Assembly: GCA_965206315.1 (NCBI GenBank)
Contig: OZ242210.1
Coordinates: 2,790,001-2,854,000 of the forward strand
Origin: Bin16 sp965206315
Lineage (GTDB): Bacteria; Chloroflexota; Dehalococcoidia; Lucifugimonadales; Australimonadaceae
Length of the DNA: 64,000 nucleotides
Reading direction: 5' to 3'
The translations under genes and the position numbers were made by a program. This document shows, piece by piece, positions 30,985 through 40,058 of the stretch (position 1 is its first letter; every line of letters begins with the position of its first letter). Below the pieces are notes generated by a model. That model saw only the letters and a program-made list of their open reading frames with translations, searched no databases and was not told the DNA's origin.

Positions 30985-32151
30985 CTACCCGCTGATCCCC
31001 ACTCCGGCGGGAGCGGGCAGGCCGTAGAGCTCCGTGGTGCCCTTCCAGAGGATGCGCGACTTCTGTTCGTCCGTGAGGTCGGGGCGGTTGTAGATGTAGC
31101 GCGGCGAGTCCGGTACGCGGTGCGCGTGGGGGATGTCGCTCGCGTACACCCAGCAGTCCGTCCCGTACTTGTTCACCATGTAGGGCAGCAGGTCGTCGTC
31201 GACCTCGAAGCCGATGAAGATGCGGCTGTCCCTGATGTACTCGAGGGGAGTCGCCTCCGGCAGGCCGCGCTCCACGATGGCCTTGTGCTCCGAGCGGATC
31301 GTGCCGAGCTCCAGCCGGTCCTTCACGTTGTCGAGCGTGAAGTCCATAACTGCGACGGCGAAGTCCACCCAGGTGCAGCCCGTCTCCAGGAACGACACCT
31401 TCACCTTCGGGTAGCGGTCGAGGATGCCTGAGCCGCAGATCGTCTTGAAGCCGCGCACGACGGACATGAGGAACTGGTCGCCCGCGATGTTGCGGTACGT
31501 CTTCATGGCGTCCCGCGCGCCGGTGCCGGGGTGCACGTTCACCGGCATCTCAAGGTCCTGCGCCGCGGCCCAGAAGCACTCCAGGCTGGGGTGGTCCAGC
31601 GCCTTGTCGGAGTAGTCGCCGAACACCATGACGCCGACGGAGCCCATCTTCTTCGTGCGCTCCATCTCGCGGACGGCCTCGGCGGGGTCGCGCGGGTCGA
31701 TCGCCGTCACCCACTTCAGCCGGTCGGGCGACTGGTTGGAGACATCGGCGACCCAGCTGTTGTAGGAGCGGGTGAGCGCGGCGTTCAGCGCCGGGTCGCT
31801 GGCGATGGGCCAGCTCAGCAGCAGCGTGGGGTAGTTGACGGAGAGGTACGTGTTCTCCGCGTCCATGACCGCGAGCCGTGCCTCGGCAGAGTGGAACTCG
31901 CCGCTCTCGTGCGGACCGCGCCACTTCGCCATCTTCTCGTACTCGGTGGAGACGACGCCGTCCTTGCTGGAGGGGGAGCCGCCGATGCGGATGCGCTCGC
32001 CGTCGATCTCCCAGATGAAGTCGTGCTCGAACTCGCCGGTCTCGACCACCCTGGGGCGGCGGTCGCGGAACGCGGGCTCCAGGTAATCGTCCGACCAGGT
32101 GGCCTCCCACTCCTCGACGTGCCCATCGCCGTCCATCGCCAGGATGTCCAT
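30985..32151 (-). CDS. Amidohydrolase 2-family metal-dependent hydrolase
   Basis: A 388-aa Amidohydro_2-type protein, paralogous to the one at 17833. It has MDGDGHVEEWEATW at the N-terminus with the metal motif, NVHPGTGARDA, SFLETGCTWVDFAV, and YASDIPHAHRVPD with the C-terminal Asp. Probably a decarboxylase or hydrolase of an aromatic-derived carboxylate; substrate unknown. Diverges from the class II aldolase gene. Confidence 0.85.
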   Translation of the reverse strand: MDILAMDGDGHVEEWEATWSDDYLEPAFRDRRPRVVETGEFEHDFIWEIDGERIRIGGSPSSKDGVVSTEYEKMAKWRGPHESGEFHSAEARLAVMDAENTYLSVNYPTLLLSWPIASDPALNAALTRSYNSWVADVSNQSPDRLKWVTAIDPRDPAEAVREMERTKKMGSVGVMVFGDYSDKALDHPSLECFWAAAQDLEMPVNVHPGTGARDAMKTYRNIAGDQFLMSVVRGFKTICGSGILDRYPKVKVSFLETGCTWVDFAVAVMDFTLDNVKDRLELGTIRSEHKAIVERGLPEATPLEYIRDSRIFIGFEVDDDLLPYMVNKYGTDCWVYASDIPHAHRVPDSPRYIYNRPDLTDEQKSRILWKGTTELYGLPAPAGVGISG

Positions 32152-32192
32152 CGGCCCCGCTCCTCGTTCAGGATGCGGCAATCCTACCACGC

Positions 32193-32213
32193 GGGAGCGC
32201 GCGGGGCGCTCCC
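32193..32213. other. Hairpin in divergent promoter region
   Basis: GGGAGCGC-gcggg-GCGCTCCC between the amidohydrolase and the aldolase, 60 bp upstream of the aldolase start. Role unknown; could be a regulator site or repeat remnant. Confidence 0.35.
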
Positions 32214-32272
32214 TACTCCCGTGCCGCGCTGTCTGGTAGAGTCCCCTTTTGATACCAGCAGGAGGCCAGAAC

Positions 32273-33073
32273 ATGCCGAGAGAATGGGACGAGGTCAAAT
32301 ACGAGGTGGCGGTCGCGAACCGCGTCCTCGCCGAAGTGGGACTCGCGACCGGTTTCCGCGCGTCGCTGGGGCACGCCAGCATGCGCCTGCCGAACGACCC
32401 GGACAAGTTCGTGGTGAAGGGCCGCGGTTACGCCGTCGACGCGCTGCACTCGATGAAGCCGGAGGACATGATCGTCGTGGACATCGAGGGCTACAAGGTG
32501 GACGGACCGGTCGGCTCGTCGCAGCCGTTCGAGGTCATCATGCACTCCTCCATCATGAAGGCGCGCCCCGAGGTCAACTCCGTGGTGCACGTGCACCCGC
32601 ACTACACCATCCTCGCCACGACGCTCGGGAGGCGCCTCCGCCCCATGAACCAGGAGGGCGCTCAGCTGGTGCAGAAAGAGCTGCCTGTGTGGAACCACGT
32701 CAAGACCGTGCAGACGGAAGAGGAGGGCGCCGAGGTCGCCGCGCTGATGGGCGACTCCCCCGTCATCCTGCTGCGCGGCCACGGCGCAACGTCCGCAGGC
32801 GGCAGCCTGGAAGACGCCGTGATGACGATGATGCAGCTGGAGGAGCAGGCCAAGATGAACTACTGGGCTTACTCCTCCGCCGGGCCGGACCACCCGTACC
32901 TCGAGGACGAACTGGTCGACGAGATGTCCGGGCGCACCCCGCTGCCGCAGCTGCCGCACTTCGCGCAGGTGCTCCCCTCCGGCTGGCGTCCCAGGGTCGG
33001 CGGCGTCTGGCAGTACTACACGCGCGTCGTCACCAACAACCCGGACGCGAAGCCGGAGATCGGCAGGCCGTAG
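32273..33073 (+). CDS. Class II aldolase/adducin-family protein
   Basis: A 266-aa zinc-dependent class II aldolase-fold protein (AraD/FucA family). GFRASLGHASMRLP, the zinc-binding HVHPHYTILA and LLRGHGATSAGGSLEDA are visible. The family includes L-fuculose-phosphate aldolase and decarboxylases of hydroxy-aromatic or 3-oxo acids. Start is the ATG following AGGAGG. It heads the plus-strand run that continues into the Rieske cluster. Confidence 0.87.
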   Translation: MPREWDEVKYEVAVANRVLAEVGLATGFRASLGHASMRLPNDPDKFVVKGRGYAVDALHSMKPEDMIVVDIEGYKVDGPVGSSQPFEVIMHSSIMKARPEVNSVVHVHPHYTILATTLGRRLRPMNQEGAQLVQKELPVWNHVKTVQTEEEGAEVAALMGDSPVILLRGHGATSAGGSLEDAVMTMMQLEEQAKMNYWAYSSAGPDHPYLEDELVDEMSGRTPLPQLPHFAQVLPSGWRPRVGGVWQYYTRVVTNNPDAKPEIGRP

Positions 33074-33125
33074 GTACAAGGGTCCGGACGCGCCGCGTTC
33101 CGCTCCCAACCTGCCCGCGGCGCGC

Positions 33126-33154
33126 TTGACCCGTATCCGCTCCCGCCCTACCCT
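33126..33154 (+). promoter_or_regulatory. Promoter candidate for Rieske copy 2
   Basis: TTGACC, 17 bp, TACCCT, 39 bp before the ATG. The whole leader is shared with 36408-36475 upstream of Rieske copy 4, so promoter and gene were duplicated together. Confidence 0.55.
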
Positions 33155-33193
33155 TACGCTACGCAAATCTGCGCACGCGAGGTGAATGCACGC

Positions 33194-34525
33194 ATGCTCA
33201 GCGTCAAAGCGAACCAGGAACTCACGCAGGTCGGCCCGGGCACGCCCATGGGCGAACTCATGCGACGCTACTGGCACCCCATCGCCGGAGCAGCGGAGCT
33301 CGACGACCGCCCCACGAAGGCGGTGCGCCTGCTCGGCGAGGACCTCGTCCTCTACAAGGACAAGTCAGGCACCCTCGGACTCATCGAACGGTTCTGCCCT
33401 CACCGCAGAGTCGACCTCTCCTACGGCATCCCCGAGGAGCACGGCCTCCGCTGCATGTACCACGGCTGGATGATGGATGAGACCGGCCAGTGCATCGAGC
33501 AGCCGTTCGAGGAGACCGTCCATCCGGACGGACGCTTTAAGGAGAAGGTCAAGGTCGCGGGCTACCCGGTCGAGGTCGCCGGCGGGCTCGTGTTCGCATA
33601 CCTCGGGCCGCAGCCCGTCCCGTTCCTGCCGCTCTGGGAGCCGCTGGTGTGGGACAACGCGGTGCGCGACATCGCCATCTCCCACCTGCCGTGCAACTGG
33701 CTCCAGTGCCAAGAGAACTCGCTCGACCCCGTTCACGTCGAGTGGGCGCACTCGTACTGGGGGCAGTACGTGCAGCAGGGCCCCGGCTTCAAGGGCGCCT
33801 TGCTCGACCTGCCGACCCACGAGAAGATCGGGTTCGACGTCTTCGAGCACGGCGTCGTCAAGCGCCGCGTCTTCAGGGGCTACACGGAGGAGGACGACGA
33901 CTGGAAGCACGGTCACCCCGTGTTCGTGCCGAACATCCTGCTCGTCGGCTCCGAGGTCTCGGTCACGATGCAGTTCCGCGTCCCGATCGACGACGAGAAC
34001 ACGCTGCACGTCTCTCTCTACACGTGGCGGGGCGCGCCGGGCCAGCCCGTGCCGAAGCAGGAGTCTGTCCCCTACCGAGAGGTGCCGCTGCTGGACGAGA
34101 ACGGCCGCTGGATCGTGGACGTGGTGTTCAACCAGGACTACACGATGTGGGTCACGCAGGGGCCCATCGCCAGGCGGAACCTGGAGCACCTCGGCGAGTC
34201 CGACCGCGGCCTCATCCTCTACCGCAAGCTGCTGCGCGAGCAGATGGACATCGTCGCGGACGGCGGCGACCCGATGAACGTCTTCCGCACGCCCGCGCCG
34301 GAGGGCGGCATCGTCGCCCCGCTGGAGCAGGTCAAGTTCGGCATGAAGCGCGCCAGGAAGTACATCCCCGGTGAGGCCGGGTACTCCCGCGACGGCGAGC
34401 TCATCAACCAGGTGCTCCAGACGTGGGAGGACCTCCCGGACCGCGCTCCCGCTGCGTCTGAGGACGAACTCAAGGCGCAAGCTGCGGGCGCAGTGGAGGG
34501 CATCAAGGACAACTGGCCGCTGTAA
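33194..34525 (+). CDS. Rieske non-heme iron oxygenase alpha subunit (copy 2)
   Basis: A 443-aa alpha subunit. The Rieske cluster site is FCPHRRVDL...LRCMYHGW (CxH, CxxH); the catalytic iron site is QENSLDPVHVEWAH (two His), with NQDYTMW likely giving the carboxylate. The N-terminus MLSVKANQELTQVGPGTPMG is shared with copy 4. Start is ATG at 33194; a GTG four codons earlier would lack a Shine-Dalgarno site. First of three close paralogues; no ferredoxin or reductase gene follows. Confidence 0.92.
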   Translation: MLSVKANQELTQVGPGTPMGELMRRYWHPIAGAAELDDRPTKAVRLLGEDLVLYKDKSGTLGLIERFCPHRRVDLSYGIPEEHGLRCMYHGWMMDETGQCIEQPFEETVHPDGRFKEKVKVAGYPVEVAGGLVFAYLGPQPVPFLPLWEPLVWDNAVRDIAISHLPCNWLQCQENSLDPVHVEWAHSYWGQYVQQGPGFKGALLDLPTHEKIGFDVFEHGVVKRRVFRGYTEEDDDWKHGHPVFVPNILLVGSEVSVTMQFRVPIDDENTLHVSLYTWRGAPGQPVPKQESVPYREVPLLDENGRWIVDVVFNQDYTMWVTQGPIARRNLEHLGESDRGLILYRKLLREQMDIVADGGDPMNVFRTPAPEGGIVAPLEQVKFGMKRARKYIPGEAGYSRDGELINQVLQTWEDLPDRAPAASEDELKAQAAGAVEGIKDNWPL

Positions 34526-34558
34526 GGCGCCAGACGCACGACCACAGGAGGCCACGCG

Positions 34559-35827
34559 ATGCTGAGCATACAGGAGAACGAGCTACTGACGCAGGTCGGC
34601 TCCGGAACGCCGATGGGCGAGCTCATGCGCCGCTACTGGCATCCCATCGCCGCTGCAGCCGAGCTCATCGACCGCCCCACGAAGGCCGTCCGCCTCCTCG
34701 GCGAGGACCTCGTCCTCTACAAGGACAAGTCCGGCACCCTCGGCCTCATCGACCGCTTCTGCCCCCACCGACGCGTCGACCTCTCCTACGGCATCCCCGA
34801 GGAGCACGGTCTCCGCTGCATGTACCACGGCTGGATGATGGACGAGACCGGCCAGTGCATCGAGCAGCCCTTCGAGGAGACCGTCCATCCGGACGGGCGT
34901 TTCAAGGAGAAGGTGCGGGTCGCGGGCTACCCGGTGCGCGAGATGGCGGGGCTGGTGTTCGCCTACCTCGGACCGCAGCCCGCACCGTTGCTCCCGCGCT
35001 GGGAGCACCTGCTCTGGGAGAACGCCGTCCGCGACATCGCCATCACGGAGATCCCCTGCAACTGGATGCAGTGCCAGGAAAACTCGCTCGACCCCGTACA
35101 CGTCGAATGGCTCCACGCCTACATGGGCGCCTACCGCAACACGGACCGCATCGCCACCCAGCAGCGGGGGTCGTCGCGCAAGCACATGAAGATCGGGTTC
35201 GACGAGTTCGAGTTCGGCATCATCAAGCGCCGCATCCTCGAGGGCAAGGACGAGACCGACGACGAGTGGGCTGAGGGTCACCCCGTCCTCTTCCCCAATA
35301 TCCTCCTCGTCGGCAACGAGGCACGGGCCACGTTCCAGTTCCGCGTTCCCGTGGACGACACCAACACCCTGCACGTCTCCATCTACAACTACCGCGCCGC
35401 GCCCGGCGCAGGCGCGCCGAAGCAGGACGTCATCCCGTACCGCTACGTCCCGCTGAAGGACGACGAAGGGCGCTACATCGTCGACTGGACGTTCAACCAG
35501 GACTACATGGCCTGGGCGACGCAGGGCCCCATCGCCAAGCGTCACCTGGAGATGCTGGGGCAGTCGGACGTCGGCATCATCCTCTTCCGCAAACAGTTGA
35601 AGCGGAACATCGCGGTGATGGAGGACGGCGGCGACCCGATGAACGTCTTCCGCGGAGACGAGCTCGGGCTGCTCCACGCGCCGGTGGAGAAGGTGAAGTT
35701 CGGTGTACGGGCGCAGGCGCGCTACGTCCGGCCCGAAGCCGGTGACACCCCGGCAGTGCCGCAGATCGAAGAGGTCATGAGCACCTGGGTGGAGTACCTC
35801 GGCGAGGAGGCCACGCTGGGGCGGTAG
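34559..35827 (+). CDS. Rieske non-heme iron oxygenase alpha subunit (copy 3)
   Basis: A 422-aa alpha subunit, 33 bp downstream of copy 2 with an ACAGGAGGCC site before the ATG. Rieske motif FCPHRRVDL...LRCMYHGW, iron site QENSLDPVHVEWLH, and a shared stretch from RRYWHPIA through GRFKEKV nearly identical to copies 2 and 4. The middle, substrate-binding part (roughly residues 190-260) is where the copies differ most, suggesting duplication followed by specificity change. Confidence 0.92.
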   Translation: MLSIQENELLTQVGSGTPMGELMRRYWHPIAAAAELIDRPTKAVRLLGEDLVLYKDKSGTLGLIDRFCPHRRVDLSYGIPEEHGLRCMYHGWMMDETGQCIEQPFEETVHPDGRFKEKVRVAGYPVREMAGLVFAYLGPQPAPLLPRWEHLLWENAVRDIAITEIPCNWMQCQENSLDPVHVEWLHAYMGAYRNTDRIATQQRGSSRKHMKIGFDEFEFGIIKRRILEGKDETDDEWAEGHPVLFPNILLVGNEARATFQFRVPVDDTNTLHVSIYNYRAAPGAGAPKQDVIPYRYVPLKDDEGRYIVDWTFNQDYMAWATQGPIAKRHLEMLGQSDVGIILFRKQLKRNIAVMEDGGDPMNVFRGDELGLLHAPVEKVKFGVRAQARYVRPEAGDTPAVPQIEEVMSTWVEYLGEEATLGR

Positions 35828-35926
35828 GGAGCTACTTTCGCTGACAACTCCCACTTGCTATGCGAGCAAGCAGGCGTGCTATTGTGCGTCTTGGACATTC
35901 TTCCCCCACTAAGGAGGCTTGCGAGC

Positions 35927-36391
35927 ATGGACCGCTTGGAGTTTGAGTACAGCGATGGCGGCGCGGAGAATGAGGCCGTACCGAAGCGCAATCAAGGTTG
36001 CAGCGCGACAGCGCTTGCGAACTACACTCGCAAATCCTACAGGGAGTGTTTACATCTGCTCGGAGGATTGGATGACTTCGGTGGCATAGACTTGGACGCT
36101 TTCGACCAAGCGTGTGCGCTGATGGGCATCAACTCTGTGTGGAATCAACGATCGCGTGCCGCAGGGGCACTCTCTCTGTCGCGAGCCCATGCCAAGTTCG
36201 GAGACTGCATCGCCGTCATCGGGAACGACACGAACCTCGGGCACATCACCGTAATAAGGGATGGGCTGCTGCTGGACAAGGAGGACTGGCAAGACCGCAT
36301 GGAACGCGAGCATTGGTGGGTTCTGGAGGTGTTTCAAAAAACCGCCAACTCTCACCCCATGGGACAAGGATTCGTCGCCCCCCTCCTGTAA
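35927..36391 (+). CDS. Hypothetical protein, possible papain-like cysteine-protease fold
   Basis: A 154-aa protein I do not recognise with certainty. NQGCSATALANYTRKSYRECLHLL (Q23, C25) followed by GHITVIRDGLLLDKED (H106, D117) has the order Gln, Cys, His, Asp of papain-like/C39-like cysteine peptidases, in which xxCxxxALAxxTGKSYxE is a frequent opening. Start at the ATG after AAGGAGG. GC content is clearly lower than the flanking Rieske genes, suggesting insertion between paralogues. Confidence 0.6.
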   Translation: MDRLEFEYSDGGAENEAVPKRNQGCSATALANYTRKSYRECLHLLGGLDDFGGIDLDAFDQACALMGINSVWNQRSRAAGALSLSRAHAKFGDCIAVIGNDTNLGHITVIRDGLLLDKEDWQDRMEREHWWVLEVFQKTANSHPMGQGFVAPLL

Positions 36392-36407
36392 GCACGCTCC
36401 CCCGCGC

Positions 36408-36437
36408 TTGACCCGCGCACACACCCCGCCCTACTCT
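36408..36437 (+). promoter_or_regulatory. Promoter candidate for Rieske copy 4
   Basis: TTGACC, 18 bp, TACTCT, 37 bp before the ATG. Homologous to the leader at 33126-33154, including GCACGCGAGGTGAA just before the start codon. Confidence 0.55.
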
Positions 36438-36474
36438 TACGCCACGCACACACGCACGCGAGGTGAAGGCACGC

Positions 36475-37752
36475 ATGCTCAGCGTCAAGGCTAACCAGGA
36501 ACTCACGCAGGTCAGCGCAGGCACGCCGATGGGCGAGCTGATGCGCCGCTACTGGCACCCCATCGCCGCCACCGCGGAGCTCGACGAGCGCCCCACCAAG
36601 CCGGTGCGGCTCCTCGGCGAGGACCTCGTCCTCTACAAGGACAGGTCCGGCACTTACGGACTCATTGACCGCTTCTGCCCCCACCGACGCGTCGACCTCT
36701 CCTACGGCATCCCCGAGGAGCACGGCCTCCGGTGCATGTACCACGGCTGGATGATGGACGAGACCGGCCAGTGCATCGAGCAGCCTTTCGAGGAGACGGT
36801 CCACCCGGACGGACGCTTCAAGGAGAAGGTCAAGGTCGCGGGCTACCCTGTCGAGGAGCTTGGCGGCCTCATCTTCGCGTACATGGGGCCGCAGCCCATG
36901 CCCCTCCTGCCGCGCTGGGAGCAGCTGACGTGGGACAACGCGGTGCGGGAGATCTGCATCTCGGAACTGCCGTGCAACTGGCTGCAGTGCCAGGAGAACT
37001 CGCTCGACCCCGTCCACAACGAGTGGCTCCACGCCTACTACGGCAACGTCGTCCGCACCGGCGTCCACTCGCTGCCCGAGGGTCGCGGCACGCACCTCAA
37101 GATCGGGTTCGACGTCTTCGAGCACGGCATCATCAAGCGCCGCGTCGAGGCCGGGTACTCCGAGGAAGACGACGACTGGAAGGAAGGCCACCCCATCATG
37201 TTCCCCAACATCCTCCTCGTCGGCGACGAGGTGCGCTCCACCTTCCAGTTCCGCGTGCCGGCGGACGACACCCACACCTACCACGTCTCCTACTACGCGT
37301 GGCGTCCCGCGCCCGGCGCGCAGGCTCCGAGGCAGGAGGTCGTCCCCTACCGCTACGTGCCGCTGAAGGACGAGAATGACCGTTACATCAACGACATCCT
37401 CTTCAATCAGGACTACCTCGCGTGGGTCACGCAAGGGCCGGTCGCCAAGCGCCACCTGGAGAAGCTCGGCGAGTCCGACAAGGGCATCATCCTCTTCCGC
37501 AAGCTGCTGCAGGAGCAGGCGAAGCTCGTCGCCGACGGCGGCGACCCGATGAACACGTTCCGCGACCCCGCCGAGAACGAGGCGATACGCCTGCCGCTGG
37601 AGCACGTCAAGTTCGGCAACCGCCGCCGCATGGGCTACACGCTCGTCGAGGCGGGCGAGCCCGTCGTCGCGGACGTCGTCAACGAGACGCTGGAGAGCTG
37701 GGAAGGCCTGCGCAGCTTGCGCGGCACCGCCGGAGCAGCGCACGGAGCATAG
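36475..37752 (+). CDS. Rieske non-heme iron oxygenase alpha subunit (copy 4)
   Basis: A 425-aa alpha subunit. Rieske ligands in FCPHRRVDL...LRCMYHGW, iron ligands in QENSLDPVHNEWLH, and NQDYLAWVTQGPVAKRH. Its N-terminus and leader match copy 2 closely, while the rest matches copy 3 about as well. Nothing indicates loss of function. Ends 19 bp before an unrelated small gene. Confidence 0.92.
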   Translation: MLSVKANQELTQVSAGTPMGELMRRYWHPIAATAELDERPTKPVRLLGEDLVLYKDRSGTYGLIDRFCPHRRVDLSYGIPEEHGLRCMYHGWMMDETGQCIEQPFEETVHPDGRFKEKVKVAGYPVEELGGLIFAYMGPQPMPLLPRWEQLTWDNAVREICISELPCNWLQCQENSLDPVHNEWLHAYYGNVVRTGVHSLPEGRGTHLKIGFDVFEHGIIKRRVEAGYSEEDDDWKEGHPIMFPNILLVGDEVRSTFQFRVPADDTHTYHVSYYAWRPAPGAQAPRQEVVPYRYVPLKDENDRYINDILFNQDYLAWVTQGPVAKRHLEKLGESDKGIILFRKLLQEQAKLVADGGDPMNTFRDPAENEAIRLPLEHVKFGNRRRMGYTLVEAGEPVVADVVNETLESWEGLRSLRGTAGAAHGA

Positions 37753-37771
37753 GAGCGCTTGGAGGTAACAG

Positions 37772-38506
37772 TTGAGCGACCCATGCCAGACGTTTGACTC
37801 CCTGATTGCACTTGGTTTCGAGCGCCAGCAGCCTGAGTCAGGGGACGTTGTTTGCTACAAGTTCGCTAATCTCGAGTTAGCCGCTATACACGCAGACGCC
37901 ACCAAGCCTGGCGTTATGGCCGGAGTACCCAGCGCACTCAGGCCCACTTTTGGCTGGGAATATCTAGAAACGATGAATCAGCACAAGGGGAATGTGGTGT
38001 GGCTGATGGGCACTGTTGTGACTCCCCGCACGGTCTCAGAACACGAGAGCCCAATCCCTCCCGATTTGAGAAGTACTCCCGAAGCTGCGGCTTGGGTTAG
38101 CTACGCCCTCCGCTCTTACCGATCCTCTTTAGGCCCTTTGCCAGATTGGTTTGTCGAAGGAGAACGCCATTGGGACCTCGTGCCGCCTGCACAGAAGGAA
38201 CGTGTACGCCAAGAGGAAGCACACGCCCGTGCAGAACGATGGCAGGCCTACAGGGCCAGCCCAAAGTGCTCCATCGACAGGGACTACGCCTTGCTCCTTC
38301 GACGCAACCTGCGTAAAGCACTCGCCGAACTCGCCGGAGAGGCTGAGATGACATTCAGCTTCGACGGGCGCGTCCTCAGCGTAGCCCTTCACGGCCATGT
38401 CAACAAAGTCGCTACCTCAAGGATTGCAGAGAGCCGTGAACGCCGGCGCTTCGCAGTCGCCTCCGGTAATTATGTCCAAGATGTCCTCGCATCGGGGGAC
38501 AGTTAG
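37772..38506 (+). CDS. Hypothetical protein
   Basis: A 244-aa protein without a recognised domain. The N-terminal part is mixed alpha/beta with MSDPCQTFDSLIALGFERQ; residues about 140-175 are highly charged and helical (PPAQKERVRQEEAHARAERW); the C-terminal RRNLRKALAELAGEAEMTFSFDGRVLSVAL looks like a compact domain. It starts at TTG behind a strong GGAGGTAACAG site. The composition is lower in GC than the Rieske genes on both sides, like the gene at 35927. Confidence 0.65.
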   Translation: MSDPCQTFDSLIALGFERQQPESGDVVCYKFANLELAAIHADATKPGVMAGVPSALRPTFGWEYLETMNQHKGNVVWLMGTVVTPRTVSEHESPIPPDLRSTPEAAAWVSYALRSYRSSLGPLPDWFVEGERHWDLVPPAQKERVRQEEAHARAERWQAYRASPKCSIDRDYALLLRRNLRKALAELAGEAEMTFSFDGRVLSVALHGHVNKVATSRIAESRERRRFAVASGNYVQDVLASGDS

Positions 38507-38689
38507 CCGTCCTCGTATCGCGTTATCGTATCGTCGGAAACGACCCTGCCCGACCGGTTTCCCTACCCAACGGCTGAATTGAGTATGTTCGAGGGTTATG
38601 TGCAGTTGGACGGGCACCGCCTGGGACCGTATGAGACGATCGCATAAAGTCTTCCCAAGCCCCGCTGTCCATCTCCCACCACGTACCCA

Positions 38690-38721
38690 TTGACGCTTGA
38701 CGTTGCGCGGCTTGCTATAAT
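38690..38721 (+). promoter_or_regulatory. Extended -10 promoter for Rieske copy 5
   Basis: TGCTATAAT (TATAAT at 38716-38721 with the TGn extension), 48 bp before the ATG. Two overlapping TTGACG boxes upstream (38690 and 38697) give non-optimal spacings of 20 and 13 bp. This is the best -10 element seen in the window. Confidence 0.65.
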
Positions 38722-38769
38722 CCCGCCGCAGGACAGACCGAATCCAGCAGCACAAGGAGAGCAGATCTC

Positions 38770-40053
38770 ATGCTGACGCAGGAAGCGAACGACCGCTACA
38801 CGCGAGTAGGCCCCGGCACCCCGATGGGCGAGTTGATGCGCCGCTACTGGCACCCCGTCGCCGCAGTCTCCCAGATGAACGACAAGTGGACGATGAAGGT
38901 GCGCCTCCTCGGCGAGGACCTCATCCTCTACAAGGACCGCTCCGGCACGTTCGGCCTCATGGAGCCGCACTGCGCTCACCGGCGCATGAACATGATCTAC
39001 GGCATCCCCGAGGAGCACGGCCTGCGGTGCCCGTACCACGGCTGGCTGTACGACGAGACGGGCCAATGCACCGAGCAGCCGTACGAGGAGACCGAGGACC
39101 CGGAGGCGCGGTTCAAGGACAAGATCCAGATGAAGGCGTACCCGGTCGAGCAGAAGGCCGGGCTGCTGTTCGCCTACCTCGGTCCCACGCCCGTTCCGCT
39201 GATCCCCAACTACGACGTCTTCTCCGCGACCGGCGTCCTGCGCGACATCGGCTACGCGATGCTGCCGTGCAACTGGCTGCAGTGCCAGGAGAACTCGCTG
39301 GACCCGGTGCACCTGGAGTGGCTCCACGTCGCGTGGGCCAACTTCATCCGAGAGATGAACGGCGACAAGGAGCGCCGCACCCGCTGGCCGCACAAGGTCA
39401 TCCACTTCGACGCCTTCGAGCACGGCATCATCAAGCGCCGCATCTGGGAAGGCGGCTCCGAAGAGGACACCGAGTGGAAGGACGGTCACCCCATCGTCTT
39501 CCCCAACTACCTGCGACAGGGCGGCGACGGCTTCAACGTCTCCGACGGGACGTACCGGGGCAGCTTCTCGATGGGCCCTGCCTTCCAGATCCGCACACCC
39601 ATCGACGACTACAACACCGCACACTGGTGGGTCGCCTGCTACCCCATGATCGAGGGCGACGTCGAGCAGACGCCGGAGGAGATCCCCTTCTACCTCCCGC
39701 CCGTCCCAACGCTGGACGAGAACGACCAGCCCATCTACCCGGAGCTGCGCAGCAACTCCTCGCAGGACCCGGCGGCGTGGATCACGCAGGGCGGCATCGC
39801 CGACCGCACGGGCGAGCACCTCGGGCGCTCCGACAAGGGCATCATCATGTTCCGCCAGATGCTGGAGGACAACATGCGCATCGTCGAGGACGGCGGCGAC
39901 CCGATGGAGGTCTACCGCGACCCCGCGGAGAACGTCTACATCCCGTTCATGACGGAGCAGCACAACTACGTGGACACCTCCACCCGCCAGGGCGCGGCGA
40001 CCATGTACTCGCCCATCCTGGATAGACGGGAGGCCGCGGCTGCGGCCAAGTAA
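38770..40053 (+). CDS. Rieske non-heme iron oxygenase alpha subunit (copy 5)
   Basis: A 427-aa alpha subunit. The Rieske motif is a variant, HCAHRRMNM...LRCPYHGW; the iron site is QENSLDPVHLEWLH; and it carries an insertion (RRTRW, GFNVSDGTYRGSFS) absent from copies 2-4. It has its own promoter and is followed after 5 bp by an ornithine-cyclodeaminase-family gene, so its role probably differs from that of the tandem trio. Confidence 0.92.
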   Translation: MLTQEANDRYTRVGPGTPMGELMRRYWHPVAAVSQMNDKWTMKVRLLGEDLILYKDRSGTFGLMEPHCAHRRMNMIYGIPEEHGLRCPYHGWLYDETGQCTEQPYEETEDPEARFKDKIQMKAYPVEQKAGLLFAYLGPTPVPLIPNYDVFSATGVLRDIGYAMLPCNWLQCQENSLDPVHLEWLHVAWANFIREMNGDKERRTRWPHKVIHFDAFEHGIIKRRIWEGGSEEDTEWKDGHPIVFPNYLRQGGDGFNVSDGTYRGSFSMGPAFQIRTPIDDYNTAHWWVACYPMIEGDVEQTPEEIPFYLPPVPTLDENDQPIYPELRSNSSQDPAAWITQGGIADRTGEHLGRSDKGIIMFRQMLEDNMRIVEDGGDPMEVYRDPAENVYIPFMTEQHNYVDTSTRQGAATMYSPILDRREAAAAAK

Positions 40054-40058
40054 GCGCC

